Notes: generated by a model from the sequence alone, not told the origin. A stretch of 64,000 bases of DNA from Anniella stebbinsi (GCA_029215795.1 JARDYH010000006.1:25435501-25499500); one strand, 5' to 3'. Counted from the first letter of the stretch, positions 29,260-40,582 are shown. Made by a program: numbers and translations.

Positions 29260-31500
29260 TTATTCCATTTATATACCGCCCCATAGCCGAAGCTCTCTGG
29301 GCGGTTTACAAAAATTAAAAACACTGAACATAACCCCCCCCCCCCCGATATACAAAATTTAAAACCATAAAAAGCATAAAAACAGGTTATAAATACAATA
29401 TCATTTAAAACAACTATTTTGGGTCAAACCACCACCACCACAACAAAACCCTCAACATACCCTGTTAAATGCCTGGGAGAAGAGGAAAGTCTTGACCTGG
29501 TGCCAAAAAGATAACAATGTTGGTGCCAGGTGAGCCTCATCAGGGAGATCATTCCATAATTGGGGGGCCACCACTGAAAAGGCCCTCTCCCTTGTTGCCA
29601 CCCTCCGTGCTTCCCTCGGAGTAGGCAACCGGAGGAGGACCTTAGATATGGATCGTAATGTACGGGTAGGTCTGTGTCGGGAGAGGCATTCCATCAGGTA
29701 TTGTGGTCCCAAGCTGTGTAAGGCTTTATAGGTTAGAACCAGCACCTTGAATCAGGCTCAGAAACGTATAGGCAGCCAATGCAAGCGGACCAGAGTAGGT
29801 CTTATATGCTCGGAACTGCTGGTAGAGCGCATTGCAGTAATCCAATTTAGAGATTACCAGAGCGTAGACAACTGAAGCCAGGTTATCCCTGTCCAGAAAG
29901 GGGCGTAGCTGGGCTACCAACCGAAGTTGGTAGAAGGCACTCAGTGCCACACAGGCCACCTGAGCCTCAAGTGACAGAGATGGTTCTAGGAGAACCCCGA
30001 AGCTATGAACCTGCTCCTTCACAGGGAGTGCAACCCCATCCAGAACAGGTTGAACACTCTCCATCTGGTCAGCAGAACCACCCGCTAACAGCATCTCAGT
30101 CTTGTCTGGATTGAGTTTCAGTTTGTTAGCCCTCATCCAGTCCATTGTCGCAGCCAGGCACTGGTTCAGCACATCCATGGCCTCACCTGCTGAAGATGAA
30201 AAGGAGAAACAGAGTTGTGTGTCATCAGCGTACTGATGACAACGCACTCCAAAACTCTGGATGACCACACCCAATGGTTTCATGTAGATGTTGTAAATCT
30301 TTATTGTTGAGGCAACCTAAAATAGGTTTTAGCCTGATCTCACAAATCAGCATCCTACAATACACATATTACAGAATAAAATGGAGTAAAATGGAGTAAA
30401 ATACACATATTACAATACACATATTACAGAATAAAATGGAGTAAAATGGAGTAAAATGGAGTAAAAATATATATAAATATATATGAGTACAAAATAATTT
30501 CTAAAACCCCCACAATTATAGACCCCCTTTCTTAGGTAGCGTCAAGATCTTCTAGGGCTTCCCTAATTCGTGCTGCTTTCGCAGCAAACCTGGCCACATT
30601 TAGCACAACAGGTTTAGCTGTATTTGAGAGTAAATATATTATTTTATCCATATCTGAGAGGTTTGCCCTCAGCGTTAAAAATCTCAACAGATGTTTATCC
30701 CTAGGAGTTTTGTATAGTTTACAATATAGCACATAGTGTATGGTATCCTCCACTACCTGGCTACCACAAATACACAGGCGCTGTTCTCTAGGAATATTTT
30801 TATATCTCTCCTCATGTAGATGTTGAACAGCGTGGGGGACAAGACTGACCCCTGTGGGACCCCATACTAGAGAATCCATAGGGCCAAGCAATGTCCCCCA
30901 AGCACCACCTTCTGTAGCCGCCTTGCCAAGTAGGAGCGGAATCACTGCAATGCAGTGCCTCCCACTCCCAACTCAGCCAGTCATCCCAGATGGATACCAT
31001 GGTCGATGGTATCGAAAGCCACTGAAAGATCAAGGAGAATCAACAGAGTCACACTCCCCCTGTCTTTCTCCCGACATAGGTCATCATACAGGGCGACCAA
31101 AGCTGTTTCCGTGCCAAAACCAGGCCTGAAGCTGGACTGAAATGGATCCAGATAATCATTCTCATCCAAGAGTGTCCAGAGCTGGCCCGCAACCACTCGC
31201 TCAAGGACCTTGCCCAGTAATGAAACATTTGCCACCGGTCTATAGTTATTGAGATTTTTGGGGTCTAGGGAAGATTTTTTCAGGAGTGGTCTCACTACCG
31301 CCTCTTTGAAATGGCCTGGGACCACTCCCTCTCACAGAGAGGCATTAATCACTTCCCTGGCCCAGCTGGCTGTTCCATCCCTGCTAGCTTTTATTAGCCA
31401 GGAGGGGCAAGGATCCAATACAGAGGTGGTTGCACGAACCTGTCCAAACACCTTGTCAACATCCTCGAGCTGTATCAACTAGAAGTCTGAACATCTTCTT
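29219..31500 (-). pseudogene. second L2 LINE, RT and 3' UTR
   Basis: RT from [19 protein letters not shown] through [12 protein letters not shown] and [18 protein letters not shown] (31325 down to 30981), then, after an inserted LINE, HQYADDTQLCFSF with an intact YADD box, NKLKLNPDKTEMLL and LDYCNALYQQF (30283-29726). The post-RT tail (LWNDLPDEAHLAPTL) and 3' UTR (AGCCGAAGCTCTCTGGGCGG) end in an (ATT)n run at 29219-29260. Endonuclease is missing. At least two frame breaks are present in addition to the insert. Confidence 0.85.
30294..30811 (-). mobile_element. LINE 3' fragment inserted with a 14-bp target duplication
   Basis: TCATGTAGATGTTG occurs on both sides (30280-30293 and 30812-30825). 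The minus strand encodes an open C-terminal tail with RLCICGSQVVEDTIHYVLYC, a CxC...HxxxC motif of the kind that follows RT in several LINE clades, and ends with an AATAAAGATTTA-type terminus. Near the 3' end is a small tandem array (ATAAAATGGAGTAAAATGG). The clade is not settled. It is 5'-truncated and inserted in the L2 at 29219. Confidence 0.8.
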
Positions 31501-31904
31501 ATATCACTATATTTGACCCAGTACCAAGAATAGCCATGTGGCTGTTTAGAAATATTGCTCAATGTAATTTTAAACTATCCAAGTTTGGATTTTTATTTTT
31601 TTTGCTCTAAAAATAGCTTGTGGGCAGTGAATCCTATATTAAGCCTGTCAAAGATGTTGGTACTGGAGAAAAGAATACAAAATAGTTTTGTTCAACCTGA
31701 TAAAAAAATATTAGAAAAGCTAAGAGAATTCGGAATGTCACTGACTTTTCTACACTACAGGGTTGTTGTGCTGATAAAATGGAGGAGGATCATGTAAGCC
31801 ACCTTAAGTTCCTTGCAAGAGGAAAAATGGCAGGATATAAATATACTAATAAATGTATTAATACTTCTACTAATTATTATTATTATTAATTATAATAATA
31901 ATTT
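31501..31904. other. mostly unassigned; SINE tail
   Basis: A tRNA-type SINE 3' end lies at about 31755-31895 (AGGGTTGTTGTGCTGATAAA, AATGGCAGGATATAAATA) with an ATT-rich tail. The rest has no recognisable feature. Confidence 0.5.
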
Positions 31905-32640
31905 GATCTGGAACCAGGAGTGAGCAGTGAGATGGCCAAATTTGCTGCTGACCCCAAAATATTTAGAGTTTTTAAAATGAAGTGAGATTACAAAGAGCTC
32001 CAAATGAATCTCTCCATAGTGGGAAAATGGGCATCAAAATGACAACAACTGTTCTACATAAGCATTTGCAAAGTGATGCACACTAGAGCAAAGCATCCCA
32101 ACATCACATATACACCAATGGGATCTGAGCCTGCAGTGACTAAACAAGAAAAAAAAACTTGGGAATGTGTTTGACAGCTCAATAAAAATGTCAACCCAGT
32201 GTGTGGCAGCTGTAAAGAAGGCAAACTCCATGTTAGGCATTGTAAGAAAAGTAATTGAGAATAAGGCCGTTATCACACATGCGGTTTTAAGCACACTCAC
32301 TGCGACTTTGATTCAGATCTTCAGCGAGGGACTCGCATGACGTAGTCCTGCTCGCGCTGTTCTCGCACCCTTAATGATCCATTTTTAGTTTCTGTTTCGA
32401 TTTAACCCTGAACTGACAAAGTCCATTTCAGGCAAGTTCAACAGGCTGAGCTGAGGTATTGGAGCAAAACGGACCACATGTGATTCAAAAGGCTACACTC
32501 GCATAGGAAACGGAGGGGGAACCCGCAGAAGCAAACCGGGGAGGTGTGATGGCCTAAAACTGCCAGTATTATACTGCCTTTATACAAAGCTATGGTGTGA
32601 CCACACTTAGAATACTGTGTACAGCTCTGGTTAACTATAG
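31905..32640 (+). pseudogene. CR1 LINE fragment, RT C-terminal region
   Basis: Plus strand, translating with stops to VSSEMAKFAADPKIF (the FADD box degraded to FAADP), SICKVMH and ANSMLGIVRKVIENK. After the insert at 32264 it continues with TASIILPLYKAMV and HLEYCVQLW. It corresponds to the same CR1 region as 24470-25100. Confidence 0.75.
32264..32554. mobile_element. TA-flanked MITE, family M copy 2
   Basis: TA lies on both sides (32262-32263, 32555-32556). The ends AGGCCGTTATCACACATGCG and the complement of GGTGTGATGGCCT are inverted. The subterminal GCGACTTTGATTCAGATC matches copy 1. The CR1 reading continues across it. Confidence 0.8.
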
Positions 32641-32659
32641 AATTTAGTATCACAAGATG

Positions 32660-32712
32660 TTATGCTGACCACCATTTTGGATGACCTGTCCTCCTTTCCA
32701 TATGGTCACCCT
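32660..32712. mobile_element. hAT-type MITE terminus, remnant
   Basis: CTGTCCTCCTTTCCATATGG followed by TCACCCTG is the right end of the family at 2205 and 34985. Only about 50 bp remain. Confidence 0.55.
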
Positions 32713-33164
32713 GTCAGACATAACACTATTCCCCCTTCTGAAGACATCTGGACCTCAGACTACTAAAGACAAACAAAGTGGCAGACCATAATAACAGTGT
32801 TCATATGCCCATTTGCTTCTGCAGGCTACCAAACAGAGGACTATCAGGTCATAAAGTTCTGAGTCAACAGAAGTAAGTCCTCAGAAGTAAGCACAGAGTT
32901 GCAGAGCCCTTCTTTCCAGTTTACTGTTTTAGACTTTTTAAAAAAAGCTTCTGAGTGACCACACTATTAAAAGTCAGTTCTATACTTGTTTATTCAGAAA
33001 TAAATCTCTCTGTTCAATGGGGTTTATTCAAAAGTAAGCATGCATCGGATTTTAGTATGACTTGGACATAAATACAGTTGAAATTGATGGGATTTACTCT
33101 TGAGTAAGGGAACAGCAGATCTCTATTTTATGAACTCGAGATGCACAGCTTTGCATTGTCAAAG

Positions 33165-33695
33165 TAAAGGAAAAGCGATCCTTCACAAATGCAAACAGGT
33201 GGAATTTCACATTGGTGATGTATCAGAGAAATGCTTTAAGGGGGAAAAATCCTACAAAATCAAGGGCTGAAACGATCTTATTCAAACTTGGCATGCCAAA
33301 AGCTCTACTTAATAGCTTTCAAGGTCCCGAGTTTCATCTCTTTATCTTTAAAAATGAGGGAGCTGCAGGCAAGGAGCAGTAAAAGTCCATTCATTCCAAC
33401 GTTCCACACAGAATAGGTGGAGTAGAACTGCCCTGCCCTTTCGTCAGCAAGATTCCATTCAAAGCACACATACCCAACAAAGAAAAAAGTGAGGGGGCAG
33501 CATTACATGAAGGCTTAAGGGCGCATTAAAGTCACTTGGAGAAAATAATCCAGACTTTCCCCGCACCAAAATAATATGCAAAACAGAAGAGGCAAAATGG
33601 GTGTAGGACAGGGATGGCATCATGTGAGTCCTGGGGTGCAAAACCAGATACCAGGTGTGGCGAGAGTACATTAAACTGCTGGTGTGATGGAGCTT
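33165..33695. mobile_element. family T copy
   Basis: It starts like 39670 (AGGAAAAGCGATCCTTCACA), has TCAAACTTGGCATGCC, then a variant right half (CGTCAGCAAGATTCCATTC, GGACAGGGATGGCATCATG) and the right end GGTGTGATGGAGCTT. The right half is shared with 41630 and 46350, and the left half with 23855 and 39670. Confidence 0.65.
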
Positions 33696-34059
33696 TCAGA
33701 GATCCTGTCTGCATGATTACCATTGCCCACCATGTCTTGTTTAAGCTCTGGCAGCCTTGGTGCATGCCCCTTGTATCTTGAGCCATGAATATTCAAGTTG
33801 TCTTGTCCTCCAAACCTGGATGTCGGGGGTTGTGCAAGGGTTAAACAACCATCGCATAACTCTAGAACAGGCCATGGCTTGTGCAAGGTTTTTTTTTTAA
33901 CCTTTAAAGTATCCTCACTGTTTGGGTTCAGACAGCACAATAAGCCACTGCTTGAATATCCAAAATGGCACCCTGCCCATGCTGCAACCCACTGTGGCTT
34001 AAAGCCACAGTGGGATTGTGAAGATTTGAGATCTATACAAGACTGTTTGCAAAGTGGGT

Positions 34060-34565
34060 AATGTTGAGAGCTACACAGGACTGTTTGTCATTAAAGCCTA
34101 AAAGCCTGGAAATCCGTTTGGGGACGGAGGGAACATGAGTTTCTGTGTGTAAAAGAAAAAGAGCGGGAAGTTTGTAAGTTAGAAAGAGTGGGAAGTTTAA
34201 AATGAGAAAAAGAGCGGGAAATCTAACCTATAAAAGAGCAGAAAAAACCAGAGAAGGAGGAGTTGACTGAGAGGGCCAAAGACAGAGGAGGTCTGTTACA
34301 GAGGCTCTGGGAGGAACAAATACAGAGTCTGGAGAAGGAATAGAGCCAACTTCTAGGCAAAGGCTACCAGGAAGCAAGTGTAGACCGTCTGGAGGAGGCT
34401 GCTTTTCTGTGAGACCTGTTTTGTGTATATTGTAACTGCTTCACCAAGGAACAGCTCTATATGTTTGTATATACCGTAAAAGACAGTTGCCTTACTATCT
34501 GCAACAGTAAAGAGTTTTGTTTTAAACCTCATCTGTGGGAGAGTCAATTTTTACCACGCTTAAAG
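34060..34565 (+). mobile_element. LTR-like block
   Basis: It starts TGTTGAGAGCTACACAGG. It repeats an AAAAGAGCGGGAA motif three times in the putative U3, has a CCTATAAAAGAGC TATA box at about 34230, and ends near CCACGTTACCA. Purine-rich leader-like sequence follows to about 34700. No second LTR or target duplication was found, so this may be a solo or 5' LTR with a deleted body. Confidence 0.45.
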
Positions 34566-34984
34566 ACAACCCTCCACGTTACCATAGAGAGGAGGGAATA
34601 AGAAGAGCAAAAGAGTGAAATCACTAGAAGAAAATAGGCTCTTAAAGAGGCAAGAGATCCTTAAGGAGCAGGTCGCGGAGTCCAGGGATCGTGGAGCCAT
34701 GACAGGGTATTTGATTATGTGAATCACAATCCATTTCAATTAACTCTTGTGGAGATTCTGAGCTTTGAAGATATAAAATCCATGTTGATATGTACCTCCT
34801 CAGTTTTTAAATTTTATTGGTTTTAGAATACTTCAAATCATAATTCTTAGTCTTGGGCCTTGTCTTGATGGTGGCACATTGGCACCACGAGTCCTTGATC
34901 CCCCACATTTGCATTCCTTCCTGCTATCAGCATGGCAAATGCAGGGTTTGCTGGAAGGAGCCATCCGTGCACTGCTGCATGTCA
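34566..34984. other. unassigned; leader-like sequence after the LTR
   Basis: 34566-34700 is purine-rich and could be the start of an internal region. No primer-binding site or gag frame was identified. Confidence 0.3.
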
Positions 34985-35206
34985 TTGCACAGTTGTATAG
35001 AAAAGGGAATTTCAGCAGGTGTCGTTTGTGTGCATGCAGCATCTGGTGAAATTCCCTCTTCATCACAACAGGAGCCCAGCCCTCTTATGTTTCACCAGGT
35101 GCTGTATGCATACAAATTACACCTGCTGAAATTCCCTTTTCAATACAACTGTTAAAGATACAGGAGCCCTGTCCTCCTTTTCATATGGTCACCCTACACT
35201 CCCATT
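34985..35206. mobile_element. hAT-type MITE
   Basis: It contains AAAAGGGAATTTCAGCAGGT, then an inverted second round (CACCTGCTGAAATTCCCTTT), and ends CTTTTCATATGGTCACCCTA. The left terminus is lost. Confidence 0.7.
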
Positions 35207-35241
35207 CTCCATCTTGGGCTGCACTTGCACCTGTGCCAGCT

Positions 35242-35607
35242 TCAGCTCTTGCCATTTCTTCTCCTGAGCATGTCTGCCACTCTTGAGGTTTTTGTCCCCA
35301 GCCCCTGGTTCTTCTCAATGCCGGCAGGTTCCTGGACTGACAAAGCCTCCTGTCTCTCTGCTCCTAACTGCAATTTATCACAGCCAAAGCTCTCCAGCTG
35401 CTCATCCACTCCCTGGATCTCTCCAGCTATCCTGGCCTGAGTTATCTGCAGCTGGGTTCTGGTCAGCTTTGAGCCACTGCAGTGACTGATCAGACTTACT
35501 TCCTCATGTGGGAATTCAAGAGCCTGCCTCAGTTGAGTACCGGAGGCCTCAAGACTGTCCTTCAGGTTTGCCTTGCAATCTTTGATAAGCCACTGTGAGG
35601 CCTCCAT
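35242..35607 (-). CDS. coiled-coil-like ORF, possibly a retroelement gag remnant
   Basis: A 121-codon minus-strand frame rich in Glu, Gln, Leu and Ser (RTQLQITQARIAGEIQGVDE) with heptad-like spacing. Upstream on the same strand (about 35620-35770) are further short coiled-coil-like pieces (EQQSHEFELQL) separated by stops and a TAGATAGATAGA tract. This pattern suggests a broken gag or ORF1. I do not recognise a family, and it could be chance. Confidence 0.3.
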   Translation of the reverse strand: MEASQWLIKDCKANLKDSLEASGTQLRQALEFPHEEVSLISHCSGSKLTRTQLQITQARIAGEIQGVDEQLESFGCDKLQLGAERQEALSVQEPAGIEKNQGLGTKTSRVADMLRRRNGKS

Positions 35608-36548
35608 TTGCTGCTATCTATCCCAGATCTATCTATCTATCTAGCCTCAATTTTAGTTCCAAGACCATCGTTAAGTTGCAATTCAAACTCATGGCTTTGC
35701 TGCTCCATTTGCTGCTACTCCAAGAATGTTGCTATTTCTCCCTCCATTTTAGCCCAGGCATATCCTCTCCCAAGAAACACCTTTCCACTTCTAAAATTGG
35801 TGTTAATGCATGTGCACCTCACTTCCAAGTGGTGAGAAATCCAGGAGGCTGCTGGAGGCTTACAATGTTTCTGTGATACAAGATTCATCTATACATATTT
35901 GCAGGTTGAGTATAAGATGAGGGGTCACAGCATTAACACTCCCAACAGATTCCTGCTCCCCAAAATGCCATCAGATCTCCTGCAGAGAGCAAAGCCAGCT
36001 CGCTATCTCCTTTTAGAATCCAGTTCCAGCACAGACTGCCTTCCTGCTACAAGCGCAGACCTCACCCACCTCCTCCTTTTGTCTAGCGGGGAAGAGAGAT
36101 GAGTCATCTCCACCCACCACGGATGCCTTCTTGGGCCATCCTAGCTCCCGTTGAAACATTGTCAGAGCTACTGGCTATCAACATCTTTTGTCGAGTCAAG
36201 AGATATTGCTTCAAGGCACTGATACTGATAGCTCTACTTACAGAAATCTGAAACTCAAGGATTTCATAATTCCATAAAACATTAGTGGCTGGCATGGAAT
36301 GGTGCAGCCATCACAGCAGCCTTCTGAAACTGTTCACCAGGCTCTGAGGCGTTTGGGGAAAAGAATATGGTGGCAGCTGCATTCAGCAGCAGACTGAGGA
36401 AGTACTTTTCAGCACTTCTGTCCCTGTGATGCTGCACTTGTCCTTGCCACTGAGGTCCTGTCGATGGAGGCTTTTTTCTTTCGTTAACCCTCTTTTGTTA
36501 ACCCCATGTTAACTCCCCATGTGGAGGCAGCGATTTCAGGAAGCAAAT
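35608..36548. other. unassigned; TAGA tract
   Basis: A short (ATCT)n run lies at about 35625-35642. Nothing else is supported. Confidence 0.4.
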
Positions 36549-36925
36549 GGTCCCAGCATTCCTGACCATGGGACATACTGACTTGCAATGATGGGAGTTG
36601 TAGTCCAACACCTTTGGAGGGCACCAGGTTGGGGAAGGGCTGCTCTAAGCAAAAAAAGAGAAGTAGGTGGCCCTAAGTTGTTCGTGATCAGTTTTCCACA
36701 ACCCCACAGTCACCTCTGCATATCATATTCTCCACCCTGTCCTCATGGTTTATCTGCTTTGGGAGAATGAGAATTTCACTTGCACTTTCTGCCTCCTTAG
36801 GGAGGATGTGGTGTTAAGGCTTGTGAGCCTTAACTCCAGATTTCCCTGCTTTTTGGTGCTTGGTTGGAATCTGTAGAGCCTTAACATTGTTTTTGTAAAC
36901 CGTAGGTTTTTTGTTTAATGAATTA
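36549..36925 (-). repeat. composite repeat, copy 2 (inverted relative to 16127)
   Basis: It is the reverse complement of 16127-16502 over its full length, with few differences. It ends inside the foldback element (CCAGCATTCCTGACCATGGG), so that element is incomplete here. Confidence 0.8.
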
Positions 36926-37054
36926 TGGTCTGCTTGGTGGGATGGCAGATTTCATTCTCCACCTGAACCAGAAGAGTTGTGTGGAGCCCTCTCTGTTAAT
37001 GCAAGAGCTATCTTAACTCAGCTTTCTCCTCTGCCCAGGCTTTTGAGTTTGTGG

Positions 37055-37175
37055 GCTCCATCACATTTAGGGTCATGGCACTCTCGTAGTCCATCCTTTC
37101 CGCTTTGGGTGCTATGGACTCACATGATGTCGTCCTTGTCCTGCACTATTCTCGCTTTTTTCCTCTGTTCTTTCT
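37055..37175. mobile_element. family T fragment, reverse orientation
   Basis: GCTCCATCACATTTAGGGTC and ATGATGTCGTCCTTGTCCTG are the complement of the right end of the family at 41630 and 46350. It is cut at 37200 by the family P element. Confidence 0.55.
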
Positions 37176-37202
37176 GATTATTTTGCACCTGGGAAAGTCT
37201 GT

Positions 37203-37529
37203 GGTCCCCTCTACAAGGATTCGCTTTTGCGCCCGGTTAGGCGATTATGCGCATAATCGCTGAAGCGCATTTACACCTAATACCTCTGCATGAGAGGCGG
37301 CGAGAGGTGGCGAAGCGCATTAACGGATTACCAAAATGCACTTTACAAGTAGTTAATGCACATAAGCGCTTGTTCACATAGTCAAAATGCGCTTTAACGG
37401 CCGGAGCAAAATAATGCGCATAATCGGAGAGATAATGCGCCTCTACGCCCAATTTGCGCTCCGTTCTTGTAGAGGTAATTTTTTTTAAGCGCCTTGAAAG
37501 AGCTTTAAACCTCTCTTGTAGAGGCAGCC
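37203..37529. mobile_element. TIR element, family P copy B
   Basis: 327 bp with TGT on both sides (37200-37202, 37530-37532). The ends are GGTCCCCTCTACAAGG and the complement of CTTGTAGAGGCAGCC. Orientation is opposite to copy A. The interior is rich in GCGCAT/ATGCGC. Confidence 0.85.
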
Positions 37530-38230
37530 TGTTTCATCTTGGAAGTGTGCAATAAAAACCCAAATGTAAACCAGTAAATCTGCTTCTGTGTTTGGGTGTG
37601 TGTTTGGGTGTGTGTGTTGAAGGCCGTTTTCAGTGACAAAAGAATAGGGTGTGCTTTTAATCGGCTAGGGCAGTTTGACAACTTACTTCCTCCTTTTCAT
37701 TCTTTGGACATGTTAGGAGTTGGAAGGAAGGTTCCAGTGCTCCAACTCCCTCTTTCTTTTGGCTTCCTTCCTTGTTTTGCTGAACCTCTGTGCTGTTGAA
37801 ATTGCCGAATTTCACCCTGGTGCCTATCCACCTTAGCCTTTCAAACCACTCTGATCCTTCCTCATACATCCATTGCTGTCGCTTCCATTACCTCTCCATG
37901 TGCGTTATAAATCTTCCTAGTGGATCTCTTCTGTTTTGTGTAATTATTCTTCCTCCTATATTATCCTATATTATATTATCCCTTAGGGCTGGAGAAAATA
38001 TTTCCTGGTGCTAGTGAATTTCGTGTTCTAGTTCCTTTTACTGCCTGAAATCTTCGGCAAAGCAGTTTAATACAAAATCAAGCCCACAGGATGTTTCCAA
38101 GGAGACCTGATTTGCAAGACAAAAGGCTATCCTTTCCAGTGAGTCATGACTAGAAAGAACGCGATCTTTCAGTCTGACAGGAGGAGACTAACTTTGAAGA
38201 AAAATTGAGCTATGGGGTGGTGCAAATGTA
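37530..38230. other. unassigned
   Basis: No gene is supported. A short (GTGTTTGG)n-like tract lies at 37590-37618. Confidence 0.4.
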
Positions 38231-38234
38231 GTAT

Positions 38235-38387
38235 TGTTACATAAATTATGCTATTTCCAAGTATACCAAAGTCCAGATATGAAACACTTGATGAAAAACC
38301 TCCTGAAGCTTTGGAAACTGATTTATTATTCTGCGCAGAATAGGTGACCACTGGGCACTTTCACTGCTATCCAGAGTCACACCTGAA
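38235..38387 (-). mobile_element. provirus 3' LTR, R-U5 part only
   Basis: It matches 39197-39345 from GTGTGACTCTGGATAGCAG to the terminal ACA, including the AATAAA on the minus strand at 38322-38327. Differences between the two copies are few (about ten over 145 bp). Confidence 0.85.
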
Positions 38388-38541
38388 CAAATGCGGAGGT
38401 GTAGGGTGGGGCAAGTCATCCCATTCCTCCCCCAAACCTGAATCCGGTAGGATCAATGGCTGCCTCCCATTGCCAGCCCTCTCTCCTGCCCCATAACACA
38501 CATCTGACCGCCTTGCACGATCATAATTTACATTCCTGTAG

Positions 38542-38832
38542 TCATAAAGGCTGTGGCTTACTCTGAACAACTCCCAACCATGTATCAATATAAGGCAATT
38601 GATTCCACATCCTTATTTCAATAACATAGTCATGTACATTTCTCACCACCTTCGGATCCCAAGTTCCCCCTTTTAGCCACCCACATCCCACAAAAGACAT
38701 CCAGACAAAATTACAGTACTTGATCAAGTCTCCCTTTTTCAGATCTTCCGCACCTCCACGAAATGACCTGTAGTTGCGCAATACATAGTCAATGGGGGTG
38801 TCCTCCTTCTGAGTGGTGCATTTAGCCCCCAT
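38542..38832 (-). pseudogene. gag: provirus gag, matrix region, truncated
   Basis: It begins MGAKC, with Gly at position 2 suited to myristoylation. It continues with LKKGDLIKYCNFVW and LKGGTWDPKVV and ends with QLPYIDTWLGVV, in the order and spacing of gammaretroviral matrix proteins, which direct Gag to the plasma membrane. A frameshift at about 38550-38560 moves the frame; the later frame (PDSGLGEEWDDL) runs into the 3' LTR join. An upstream in-frame ATG at 38853 is a poorer start. Capsid, nucleocapsid and pol are absent. Confidence 0.8.
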
Positions 38833-39196
38833 CTTCCTACCTAACACACACACACACTTTGGCAGATTACAACAGGCTTTTATGCTGTTCCTCCGCCCCG
38901 ATGGGAACTAACCTAGGACTAAGGGAGTCTCCCAGAAGTGCAGCCTAGGAAAGATGGGTTGGAAATGTACCACGTCTCAGAGGAACAGGTGTGGGAACAC
39001 CGATGCCCCTGCCTGAATTCCACAGCCTCTGGGTCTTTTGGTTTTCTGGTACCCTGTTTAGCCGTGGTCCTGGCCAGAGGCCTGAGCTCCGGGGAGTGGA
39101 GGAGAAATTCCCGTCCAAGGCACCTGTTTTTCTCACCAGGGGTAGCAGTCCTCTTTCCAGTCCACGGATCACCAGGGTCCTGCCGTGGTCACCAGC

Positions 39197-39592
39197 TGTT
39201 GCATAAATTATGCTATTTCCAAGTTTACCAAAGTCCAGATATGAAACACTTGACAAAAGACCTCCTGAAGCTTTGGAAACTGATTTATTATTCTGCGCAG
39301 AATAGGTGGCCACTGGGCGCTTTCGCTGCTATCCAGAGTCACACCATGCCAAGGTTCAAACAATGCTTTTATACTCCTGATGTTACATGTCATCAGCCCT
39401 CATCCCATTGGTTTACAGACCCAAATACATCATTTCCGGGTACCACAACTCCCAAGTAGACCGGGTAAGGGGACACGGTTTGGTGGATTGTGTCCGGGAG
39501 CCATTAGCCAGCCGCCATTGCCATTTGAAATTCAGAGGTGTTTATTTGATTTTCGGCACGAAATGGACGTGTTTTGGGGGATTTCTTCAACA
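39197..39592 (-). mobile_element. provirus 5' LTR
   Basis: 396 bp, TG...CA. The minus strand has a TATAAAA box (39367-39373), an AATAAA signal (39284-39289) and a CCAATGGGATGAGG motif upstream of the TATA box. Two bases downstream of the LTR lies TGGTGACCACGGCAGGAC, the expected position and start of a primer-binding site. Its core GACCACG is like tRNA-Arg, but the match is imperfect and from memory. Confidence 0.85.
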
Positions 39593-39669
39593 GTATGACT
39601 TGGATGTAAATACAGTTGAAGACAATGGAATTTACCAGCCATCTCTATTTTATGAACTGGAGCTGCTCA

Positions 39670-40307
39670 GCTTCGCATGATCAAAGAAAAGGAAAAGTGA
39701 TCCTTCACAAATGCAAAGAGGTGGAAGTGTGCACTGGTGAACTATCTGCAAAAGGTTTAAAGAGCAGGGAAATTGAACAATTCCTTAAAAATCAAGGGAT
39801 GAACCAATCTGATTCAAACCTGGCATGCCGAAAGTTCTCCTAGAGATCTAGGACTATGCCAAGTTGCATCTCTTTATCTATATAAATTATGCAGATGTAA
39901 GCATTTAGGTTAATTTGCATTATAAAAATTCCTAAAAATCAAGGCTTGGAGCTATCTGATTCAAACTTGACTTGCAGAAAGCTCTACTTAAGAGCTCTCA
40001 AGATCCCAAGTTCCATCTTTTTAGCTTTAAGAATTACACAGATGTAAGCATTTTTGTACATCCTAATAGGAGCTCCAATGAGCGAAGGGGGAAGGCTGCC
40101 TTGTCCATCACAATGTCCATCAATGACAAGAACCAATGAACTGGAGGGGGAAGGAGAAGGGGGCGGGGCAGGCGCGATAGCATCGGGAGAGCAAAAACAG
40201 AGTTCACCAGTATAGCTAAGGTAGTGAAAGGGAGGAGTGCTTGCAATGCTTCTGAAATGGAGGTAAAAAAAACCGGGGGGGGGGGAATTGGTGTAATGGA
40301 GCTCTGA
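39670..40307. mobile_element. family T copy
   Basis: It matches 23855-24466 in order: AGGAAAAGTGATCCTTCACA, two rounds of TTCAAAC-TGGCATGC, GGAGCTCCAATGAGCGAAGG, GGGGCGGGGCAGGCGCGATA and the right end GGTGTAATGGAGCTC. It is noncoding and lies immediately beyond the provirus. Confidence 0.7.
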
Positions 40308-40374
40308 GTCTGCAACACAGACTATCTTCCCTTTAACCCTTGCCAGGGAAGGCCTAAAAGGAGCTCCGCGACCT

Positions 40375-40533
40375 CCACTTCAACATTTTGAATGTTTTAA
40401 GGATGTTTTTAGGATGTTTTAGGATGTTTTAATGCAGTTTTAATAATATGTGTCATGTTTTAATCAGTTTTATGTATTTTATCATGTTGTTGTTCCCCGC
40501 CTCGATCCAGACGGAGAGGCGGGTAAGAAATAA

Positions 40534-40580
<47 letters not shown>

Positions 40581-40582
40581 CC
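40375..40582 (+). mobile_element. L2-type LINE 3' end with (ATT)n tail
   Basis: GTTCCCCGCCTCGATCCAGA, CGGAGAGGCGGGTAAG and an (ATT)n run at about 40536-40580. Confidence 0.75.

Larger units (their letters stand above)
38231..39596 (-). mobile_element. internally deleted gammaretrovirus-like provirus
   Basis: It is bounded by GTAT on both sides (38231-38234, 39593-39596), a 4-bp target duplication as expected of gammaretroviruses. In minus-strand order: 5' LTR (39592-39197), leader, gag matrix start (38832), then an abrupt join to the R-U5 part of the 3' LTR (38387-38235). Everything from mid-gag through pol, env and the U3 of the 3' LTR is missing. It is defective; only noncoding ends and part of gag remain. 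Confidence 0.85.
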
